Shown one piece after another: positions 57,059-64,000 of a stretch of 64,000 bases of DNA. Where the stretch lies: the NCBI GenBank assembly GCA_030272585.1, contig BSYQ01000001.1:4402001-4466000 (forward strand), in the 5' to 3' direction. The translations under genes were made by a program, and so were the position numbers. The stretch's first letter is position 1, and the number at the start of each line of letters is the position of its first letter. Source of the stretch: Bryopsis sp. KO-2023 (taxonomy: Eukaryota > Chlorophyta > Ulvophyceae > Bryopsidales > Bryopsidaceae). Under the pieces are notes generated by a model, which searched no databases, was not told the origin of the DNA, and saw only the letters and a program-made list of their open reading frames with translations.

Positions 57059-57868
57059 ATGGTCCTGCTTCCAGTTGCAGCAGCAGTAGGCTTCGCGTTT
57101 TTCGCAGCCTACGTTCTTGTGCAGTATCAAGGTCGCTTACCCAATAAGGTGCGTCGCGCTGATTTCCTGCACGGAAATTCTCCCGGACATGCAAACTGCG
57201 ACACCTTATCTTTTCCGCCCACCAACCACTCTTGTTTGTCTTCTGACCCACAGCCCAGCGACGACTCGGACGATGAACACTTCCAAGTGGAGTCCACACG
57301 GCTTTGCCCGCCTGCTGGGACGGACGCGTGTAACGTGAGAATCACCGCGTCAAAGAAACCAAAGCGGTGGGTAACGCCGATCACGAACGAAAACTGTTCT
57401 GGTGCCGATAACGCTACTGGCGACCGCGGCATGTGGGAAGAATCCTCTCGCTCGTCGACGGTGCCCAGTTTGGAGTCCACTGCTGCCGACGCACCAGAAG
57501 ACGAGTCCGCGGAGGTTGTGAAGCACACCTCTCTTCGGTTGAACTGTAACACGTCTTTGGTGTCGGTGGAGTTTCCCGACTGGACTATCCATGCAAACGA
57601 TCTCTTCGGGGATCAGATGGAGGACCCTGTGGACAGCAGTGACGCGCCCACGGACGAACCTGACGAAGACCTGGTTGGTGTTGGGACTGGCAAGAAATTA
57701 GAAGTGCCAGAAATAGCCAGCATTCCACCACTACCAGCTGATTGTGGTCTATCATATGACCACCTCAATTTTCAGCTTTTGACGGAGGACATGCCTTTTC
57801 TTATGTCTTGTTTGAAAGACACCGTGGCACTCAAAACTCCGATAACACCATATGTGCCAATGGTGTAG
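57059..57868 (+). CDS. Acidic single-pass membrane protein, unknown
   Basis: Two exons, 57059-57148 and 57254-57868, 234 residues. The first exon codes for a signal anchor: LLPVAAAVGFAFFAAYVLV followed by a short polar end. The intron is phase 0 and is itself open, so an unspliced longer reading exists. The joined form begins the second exon with PSDDSDDEHFQVESTR. The rest is hydrophilic and acidic, rich in Ser, Asp, Glu and Pro (ADAPEDESAEVV, DSSDAPTDEPDEDLVG), with one more ordered stretch in the middle (SLRLNCNTSLVSVEFPDW) and a C-terminal segment (DHLNFQLLTEDMPFLMSCL). No known domain. Likely a membrane-anchored, mostly disordered protein. The DNA around 57060-57700 is markedly GC-rich, which supports coding. 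Confidence 0.65.
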   Translation: MVLLPVAAAVGFAFFAAYVLVQYQGRLPNKVRRADFLHGNSPGHANCDTLSFPPTNHSCLSSDPQPSDDSDDEHFQVESTRLCPPAGTDACNVRITASKKPKRWVTPITNENCSGADNATGDRGMWEESSRSSTVPSLESTAADAPEDESAEVVKHTSLRLNCNTSLVSVEFPDWTIHANDLFGDQMEDPVDSSDAPTDEPDEDLVGVGTGKKLEVPEIASIPPLPADCGLSYDHLNFQLLTEDMPFLMSCLKDTVALKTPITPYVPMV

Positions 57869-60800
57869 GAATGAACCGAACCTATTTAAAGGGAATGAAA
57901 TACACATACACACATACCAAGAGGGGCTGTTGACAAAAAGAAACAGGAAAAGAAAACAGTGTTGACTGTAACGTAATGGGACTGCCCTACAAGTGGCAAA
58001 AACAAAATGAAAAAAAAAAAGAAGAAAAAAAGCAAAAAAAAAAGGGAAGATATTTTGATTTGATGAGGGCATCGTAGTAGTAGTAGGAAAATCTGTGCAG
58101 GAAAAAAGGTTTCGACCCTTTACCTCACATTTTTCCGTTGAACGAACATGGTCTGTGCCAATGACATAAGCTGACGATCCGACGACAGTTACTTGGGGAG
58201 AAAAAAAACACACAAAAAAAAAAATCAGGAAAGAAACGCACGTACATGCAAGAAATGGAGGTAGATTGTCACCGTGCTTGGAATCTATATAGATATGGAT
58301 ATTTTGGAAAAATAAAATTGCAATGTTTATTATGAGCTGCTCGCAACCAGGCGAGCACCGCGTAGCGCCCACTCTGGGATCTGCATGATTCCAGACATGT
58401 GCGAATTCTCCGACCCAATGTCTGGAGACATCTCTTGGGCTTTTTGGACGTGACCTGCTGGTTTATTTGTCGAAATACGATATTAACTATCCACGCTTCG
58501 AGCGTGATATGAATAATACAGAAGAAAGGAAAAAAAAAAAAAGCAAAAAGAAAAGAAAAGAAAGAGGGCAGAAAAGGAAAAAACGAGGGTGTGGTTATCC
58601 TACAGAATTGGCTTTTGTGAAATGTTTTTGGCACTCGGAACCAAAAACAAAAAGAAAAAAGAGCTTATTCTTGTCAAGTGTTTGATGTTTCCCAGAGGGA
58701 GGGGCATGGTGGCGGTTTTATTTTATTTTTATTTTTTGGTGTTTTTTTTCTTACTTTTCCAGTGAGATCCAATATGGAATGCCAAAAAAAAAAAAACAAA
58801 AAAAAACTGTTCCGTTCCCTATCGATTTTTGTTTATTTTTATTTTATCCCTTCGTTTTTCTTCTTCTCAGTTATTGTTCTTTTATCTTTTTCCCTTTCTT
58901 TTTTTCTTCTTCTTTGCTTCTTAAACTTGCAATGGTGGAGAGCGAGCATATGTTCCTTCAACAGGACGGGCTGGGTTACATGGTTTTTTGTTTCTTTTTT
59001 ATGCGTCTTATGAAAAGGTTATACCAATTTGAAACTTCTTTTGTTGGGGGGGGCTTTGGGGGGGGGAAAGGGGAAAAAAAAGGGGGGGGGGGGGGCGTAA
59101 GAAATTATCACGTGGAGAGTGATTTTGAAAGCGCTGGGCAGATTGCCAAGACGTACACATGCGTATGTATTTTGTTAGCAAGATGGGGGGGATGAGGGGT
59201 GGGGGGTTGAAAAAACCAAAAAAAAACAGAAAAAAAAGCGAAAAAACAAATGTGGGGTACAAAAAAAAGAAAAAGAAAAAAGAAAAAAAAAACGGATTGA
59301 GCAAGGCACATCTTTTTTTTTCCCTGAATGTACGATGCGAGATTTGTGCATCCCGATATGCTGCTGTTTTTTTTTTGGAAACACCACCAGCATCGATTTA
59401 TGAGATTTTCTTTTGGGGGTCTTTGGGGGATTTGGAGTTTCTTGGGAGGTTTTTGGGTGGGTGGTGTGTTTTTTGGTATTGGAAAAAAAATGACGGACAT
59501 CTTGTTTAGTTCCGTGACCCGAAGCGCGACTTTTGTCGGAAGAGATTTATCATTCCTGTGACTCCCTCACTGCTTGTGGGGGAGGTGTGGATGTAATTGT
59601 GATTAAATAATTTGCATCCCTGCCACAATCTGGCCAAGAATGTGTCTGGTGGGAGGTGGGCTTTCAAAAGACACACATAGCCGCCATCTTTCTGTATTTT
59701 TATGTATTTTTTATTAGATTCTGTGGACGACCCTGTATGTTGAAAAGAGCAGTCAAGCAGAATGCTTGGTTGTGGAGAAAAGAGCAGACAGATGCACACA
59801 GTGTGGGTGGATTGGTTGGGGTAGATCTTTTGGCCGCATGGATATTTGTCAAGGCATTGCTCATACTTCAGAGTGTTTTTTTTCTCTCTTTACACAGCAA
59901 CATGACGGTTTTGATTGATATATCTTTCGGCAGTCTTCATTTCTTTTTCCCCTGAACAACCTTCTGAACAACGTCTTTACAATGCCGTGGTCGCAGCCAC
60001 CATCGAAACCCGCAACCCCCCCCCCCCTCCCGACCCCATCACCTCGTCTCTGGGGACATTCCGGTCCTCACCGAAAAACGCAAAAAAAAATAAATTGACA
60101 CTCCCAATTTCCTGAACTCAAGCGACCAATGCCAAACCAAAACTGTCTCTTGGCAGTACATACCAAAACTAAACAAATATACTGCTGCCGTCCCCCTATG
60201 AACCGATTAACACTTCGTGTGCTGGCAGATACCCCTAAAACAAACTCCAGTGTAATCAGAACCAGCGCACCTCTCAGACAATGAATCCGTGGGAACATGC
60301 CACCCACCGATCTCACGAAAAATATCACCAAATATCAAATGTATTTTTTTCCTTTTTTTTCCCTGTTTTTCTTGTTTTTTTGCTTTCCCCACAGTGTTTT
60401 TTCATTTTTGTTTGCTTGACCTCACATCCAACTCAGAAAAAAATCCCACCTCCCGGGTCGCCATGAAATATATTATACTACACTGATACATACCATTGCC
60501 CCTTGTAACCATACAGGTTTTTTTTAATATGCCGAAATGAATCCTTGCACTTCAAAGGTATATTTCCGACAAATTCGATTCATTCAAATTTCCAACCGAT
60601 GATTCCCTACTTTCTCTCTCTCTTTTTTTTGTATTTTTTTTTTTTACATATGCCCAGCACAGAAAACCGGATTCCTCAAGCAAAACCAATAAAAATTAAT
60701 CAGATAGATACATCGAGCCTACACCTAGAGATATCATATAAAAAATATATATCTATGTATGTGAGAATGAGTTTATCAGCTGGTTCATAGCTGTGATTTT

Positions 60801-61031
60801 TTCGCTGAGAGTGCGCGCGCCTTTTTTTTTCCCTTCCTTTTTTTCTCTAGGGTGCCTTCTGTTGGTATATAGCTTGCAATGTTGAAATAAAAAACACCCA
60901 ATTTCTTCCATCCAGTTTCCATGGGCAAAAACCTCTGAAAATACCCGTCATAAAATCCCCTCATATTATAAAACATGAATGTTTCACTCTCAAGTGCGGT
61001 GACCCATTTCAATGGAAAAAGAAAAACGTCT
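57869..61031. repeat. 3.2-kb convergent intergenic region full of homopolymer runs
   Basis: Runs of A, T, G and C of 8-18 bases follow one another, often in purine-only or pyrimidine-only blocks (58010-58050, 58520-58580, 58785-58810, 59046-59095, 59215-59295, 60345-60380). Many long open frames here are made of Lys/Arg or Phe/Pro/Leu only and reflect this composition. I see no gene, RNA gene or mobile element. It separates the 3' end of the acidic membrane protein gene from the 3' end of the VWA gene. Confidence 0.7.
59046..59095 (+). other. Potential G-quadruplex
   Basis: Four G runs of about 8, 9, 4 and 14 within 50 bp, separated by short CTTT/AAA/A8 spacers. The pattern meets the usual rule for four-tract quadruplexes; folding itself is inferred. 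Confidence 0.6.
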
Positions 61032-64000
61032 CTAAGAAAACATGATTATTAGACACCCAACTGCAACTAAACCCCACAACCTTGGGATTGCTGCAAACCC
61101 AGCATCTGGTTTCTTTGGATCTTCACCGTCAGACCCTGAGTCCTCAGGTCCATCTGACACATCCCCCGTAGTAGTGTTTTTCGCCATCGCCTCGGCGATG
61201 AGTCTATTAGCAGGTTCCCTCAGCGATTCCGTCAGCGAACTAAGCCTATTAAAAGTTTGCGGAGTGATCGGCTGCTCCAGCATTTCCAGCACCCCCTTCA
61301 ACTCATCCTTCGTCTCCGAAACCACCACATCGTCCTGATATGGCGACTCATCCACGCTCTCCATCGCCCCTTCAATCACAGCCTCCGCTTCCGGCACCTC
61401 ATCCTCCGCCACATGAGTGGCTGCTGAGTCCACCGAATCTGCAGCATCTGTTCTAACCCTATTTCTCTCAGTCATGACCTCTACAGCTACCTTGTCGACA
61501 GTCAGTGGAATGGGCTGCTCCACAAACCTGTCGAAAGCTTCCAAATCAAAATACTTGGCGTTCACTCTCATTACTTGAGATGCGCCCCTCACAGAGGCGA
61601 TGTTCAGGGTTATGATCAAGCTTCTCTTTTCCCCGAAAAAGACATCAGCTATTTTGATGGTCCAGCCCCCGACCAGCTTGGTTATCGATCCACGGTGGTT
61701 TTCGATCTCGACGAGGCTGACATCGGAAGACGGCAAAAACTCTAAATCTAATTCACGAACCGCGGCTTCGGTCAAACCGGCCAGGGTATCCCCCACCGTG
61801 AAACTCACATCGTCATCGCTTTCCAAAAAGTAAATGACACCCCCTGCTGAATCCGCCATAGCTTCCATCAGAGGCACATCTGGCCCCTCAAAACCCACAG
61901 CATACGAAATGACAGTGATTGGGCTCTGTGGACCTGACCGGAAGCGTTCGATCTCCCTCAGGATGACCTCTTCGGTGCCTTCTTCGGAAGGCTTTGTTCC
62001 AGATAACACAATCACGGCTCGCTGTTGCTTTCCCACAACCCTCGCCTGCTGTTTCAAACCGAGGGTGATTCCATCAAATATTTCCGACCTCCCTGATGGC
62101 GACACACCCGCCAGGGCTTGCGCCAAATCTTCGACAGACCCGTCCGTCAAGTCAGTCATGGCTTCCACCACGGTGGAATTCCCACCATATGCGACCAGCC
62201 CCACCGAAGCTGGAACGTCACTGACGTGGAGACCCTTGATCAGCTCATTGCTGACATCTCTTGCCAATTGCATGAGTTCCTGCGTCATCCCTTCAGATGC
62301 ATCCAGCACCAGGGTGACAGAAACCGGATGGGCAGCGGCGCTTTTCTCTGGAGCTTCGAGAACCAAAGTTGCGCGCATGGTTTCGTCTGTGCTCTCGTAT
62401 TCCTCGAATTCCGGTTTCAAGGTGATCCCGATGCGAGTTCGATTGACAGCTGGGTCCTCATCAGAGCTCTCCGGGGTGGCCACTGTTTGTGCAGCAATCA
62501 CTGGATCCTCCGATTTCTTCTGGTCGGCAGCAACCTTTTCTTTAAAGTCACCCATTGCATTGGAGACTTTCAGAAGCTTCTGAGGGTCAGAGTCCTCATT
62601 TTCAACGGCATCTTCCAGCAAACCCTTGATATCCACGATTTCCCCAAGGATGGATTGAATCACTTCGTCGTCTTTGGCTGGGGACACGTTCACGACAGCC
62701 TCCGCTCTGGCCACCACCACCACCGAAACCCCAGGGTTGTTTTCAACAAGCCGATCGCGTGCATCCCCCATGAGTTCGCCCGTCTTTCCCCTGATTCGAC
62801 CTCGCTCCCTCACCGTTCTCTGCAGTGCCCTTTTACCGACGAAGAACATCGGCTCGACCACCTCTTGCGATCGAATATCATAGGTGCCTGCAACTTCCAG
62901 AAACTTCCTAGTGCCAATCCCACTTCTCAAGGTGAGAGTCACAACCACCGTATACTCCTCTCCATACGCAATGTCAGATCCAAACATGAGATGCTTCCCA
63001 TTGACAGCTTTTCGAACGAACATCGGCCCCGAAACATCAGAGATGCTCGCAACCGACTTCGGAGAGAAGACTAGCCTCAAGTTTTGAGCGAATGTCGTGT
63101 CGAACCATCTGGGGGTCTCTTCGACGGCCAACTTTATGGATTCCTGCGTGTCGATGAAATACTGCACCCCGTTCGTTTCGAGGGTCAATGCATCCACCAA
63201 AGTTATGTCGAGCTCGGTGTCGTCTACCCCCAGTACAAACGGAAAGACCGTGACATTTGACCCAGCCCGAGTCGCCATGGTTGAGTTGAAAATCAGCTCA
63301 GGATTCTGTTCCCCAGCATCCGGAGCGCTCCCCACCACCCACCACAAAACGGACCTGTGCGATTTCTCCACGGCATCCTGCAGCAGCTTCCTTGTGCCCT
63401 TCACCTCACTTCCAGCAGTGCGTACGCCCTCAGCCAAGCCTTTCAGCAAGTCGGATTTCCCGCCGGTTGTCAGGCCCTGCACAATGTTGATCGCAGTACT
63501 CACACTGTCGGGACTCAAATCCTCATCCACAAGAATAGATCGGACATCCTCGCTGTACGTCAATATCTCGACACCCCTCCTGCCTTTTCGTTTCGACAAT
63601 CCAAGCAGCAGCTCCGAAATGAGGTTCTTCCCCAATTCGAAATTCTTCTCGGACAGCCCTGCCGATGTGTCCAACAAGATCACGACGTCACCATCGATCG
63701 GCACCCCAGGATTCTCAGGAGCTCTGATTTTCAGCAACACCGACACGTCTTGCTCCAGGTGTGACAGATCTCTCGTATCAGGCACCAACTCAAATTCTAG
63801 TTTCGGTTGGATTGGTCTTGGCTTGACACTAGCTGCAGGAATGATCACCACCGGCTCAACCAAACGAGCGGGGGGTGGCGGTGGAGGTGGGGTCACGATT
63901 TCCCTCGGTGCAGCTTCTTTCTGCAACTCGATGACCTTCTCCAGAGCCACGGCTGGATTCTTTTTGGCAGCGGTGCTCCCCTTTTTCGCGGCAATGGCTT
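61032..64000 (-). CDS. Tandem von Willebrand A-domain protein with C-terminal anchor (5' part beyond window)
   Basis: One unbroken minus-strand frame from the window edge to the stop at 61032, at least 988 residues; the N-terminus lies outside. Near the visible start is a Pro run (IVTPPPPPPPARLVE). Two copies of one module follow. Each has a short beta lead-in, a VWA domain, and a beta-sandwich-like tail. Copy 1: DGDVVILLDTSAGLS, TTGGKSDLLKGLAEG, VTVFPFVLG, EYTVVVTLTLRSG. Copy 2: VSVTLVLDASEGMT, SPSGRSEIFDGITLG, ITVISYAVGFEG, KRSLIITLNIASV. Both lack the last Ser of the DxSxS metal motif (DTSAG, DASEG), so metal binding may be weak. The protein ends in a hydrophobic stretch (LWGLVAVGCLIIMFS) at the stop, as in GPI-anchored proteins. 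A surface or secretory adhesion protein is inferred. Lack of introns is unusual here. Confidence 0.88.
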   Translation of the reverse strand, partial: AIAAKKGSTAAKKNPAVALEKVIELQKEAAPREIVTPPPPPPPARLVEPVVIIPAASVKPRPIQPKLEFELVPDTRDLSHLEQDVSVLLKIRAPENPGVPIDGDVVILLDTSAGLSEKNFELGKNLISELLLGLSKRKGRRGVEILTYSEDVRSILVDEDLSPDSVSTAINIVQGLTTGGKSDLLKGLAEGVRTAGSEVKGTRKLLQDAVEKSHRSVLWWVVGSAPDAGEQNPELIFNSTMATRAGSNVTVFPFVLGVDDTELDITLVDALTLETNGVQYFIDTQESIKLAVEETPRWFDTTFAQNLRLVFSPKSVASISDVSGPMFVRKAVNGKHLMFGSDIAYGEEYTVVVTLTLRSGIGTRKFLEVAGTYDIRSQEVVEPMFFVGKRALQRTVRERGRIRGKTGELMGDARDRLVENNPGVSVVVVARAEAVVNVSPAKDDEVIQSILGEIVDIKGLLEDAVENEDSDPQKLLKVSNAMGDFKEKVAADQKKSEDPVIAAQTVATPESSDEDPAVNRTRIGITLKPEFEEYESTDETMRATLVLEAPEKSAAAHPVSVTLVLDASEGMTQELMQLARDVSNELIKGLHVSDVPASVGLVAYGGNSTVVEAMTDLTDGSVEDLAQALAGVSPSGRSEIFDGITLGLKQQARVVGKQQRAVIVLSGTKPSEEGTEEVILREIERFRSGPQSPITVISYAVGFEGPDVPLMEAMADSAGGVIYFLESDDDVSFTVGDTLAGLTEAAVRELDLEFLPSSDVSLVEIENHRGSITKLVGGWTIKIADVFFGEKRSLIITLNIASVRGASQVMRVNAKYFDLEAFDRFVEQPIPLTVDKVAVEVMTERNRVRTDAADSVDSAATHVAEDEVPEAEAVIEGAMESVDESPYQDDVVVSETKDELKGVLEMLEQPITPQTFNRLSSLTESLREPANRLIAEAMAKNTTTGDVSDGPEDSGSDGEDPKKPDAGFAAIPRLWGLVAVGCLIIMFS

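Noticed and set aside
58467-59509. Lys/Arg- or Phe/Leu-rich open frames in the convergent gap
   Set aside because: Pure low-complexity translation of A, T and G runs.
62118-63074. Plus-strand open frame of 318 codons
   Set aside because: It is the antisense of the VWA gene. The His/Arg-rich composition is typical of the reverse strand of a real coding region.
1-64000. CRISPR arrays, insertion sequences, transposases, integrases, rRNA genes
   Set aside because: I looked for repeat-spacer patterns, transposase or reverse-transcriptase motifs and conserved rRNA blocks and saw none.

Overview
This is nuclear DNA from an intron-rich, gene-dense eukaryote. Most genes are cut by many short GT-AG introns, usually about 60 to 400 bp, and there are no operons or bacterial-type signals. 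The gene content points to a photosynthetic, probably flagellate, protist or alga. It includes a phytol kinase (chlorophyll and tocopherol salvage), a plant-like PDX1/PdxS vitamin B6 synthase, a mitochondrial alternative oxidase, a mitochondrial enoyl-thioester reductase, and LRRC9, which is usually found in ciliated lineages. I cannot name the species. Exon coordinates were assembled by hand from splice signals, reading phase and protein family similarity, and some ends may be off by a few bases.

Layout, left to right. 1-1661: no firm gene, pyrimidine-rich DNA, with a possible minus-strand gene running off the left edge. 1662-4175 (-): WD40 protein of the fungal C2A9.03 / plant transducin family, 5' end unresolved. 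5709-7512 (+): phytol kinase. 7846-8185 (-): small unknown gene. 8391-10553 (+): alternative oxidase. 11043-13734 (+): unknown coiled-coil protein. 13841-16071 (-): membrane-anchored E2 UBE2J1/UBC6-like. 16314-18013 (+): MCRS1-like FHA protein. 18662-26031 (+): LRRC9. 26543-28642 (+): M50 site-2-protease-like membrane protease. 30236-31003 (-): intronless secreted protein with a Hedgehog-type Hint domain and no Hedge domain. 31510-38882 (+): ZRANB3-like SNF2 helicase with a C-terminal HNH nuclease. 40530-44165 (+): coiled-coil protein ending in a C1q/TNF-like domain. 44991-47366 (-): MECR/ETR1. 47518-49627 (+): WD40 protein. 50189-53596 (-): unrecognised 461-residue protein. 53909-55525 (+): PdxS. 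57059-57868 (+): acidic single-pass membrane protein. 61032-64000 (-): long intronless protein with two VWA modules, truncated by the window edge.

The genes are not a pathway cluster. Functional themes recur: mitochondrial metabolism (alternative oxidase, MECR), prenyl and cofactor metabolism (phytol kinase, PdxS), protein quality control and membrane proteolysis (UBE2J1, M50), chromatin and replication-stress repair (MCRS1, ZRANB3), and scaffold or ciliary-type proteins (LRRC9, coiled-coil/C1q). Several neighbours are divergent with only about 150-500 bp between start codons, which suggests shared promoters. Intergenic and intronic DNA is full of homopolymer runs. The 3.2-kb gap between two convergent genes at 57869-61031 is the richest in them.

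The most unusual items are the Hedgehog-type Hint protein, the ZRANB3-like protein with an added N-terminal topoisomerase-type zinc ribbon, the coiled-coil/C1q protein, the tandem VWA surface-type protein, and the well-structured but unrecognised gene at 50189-53596.
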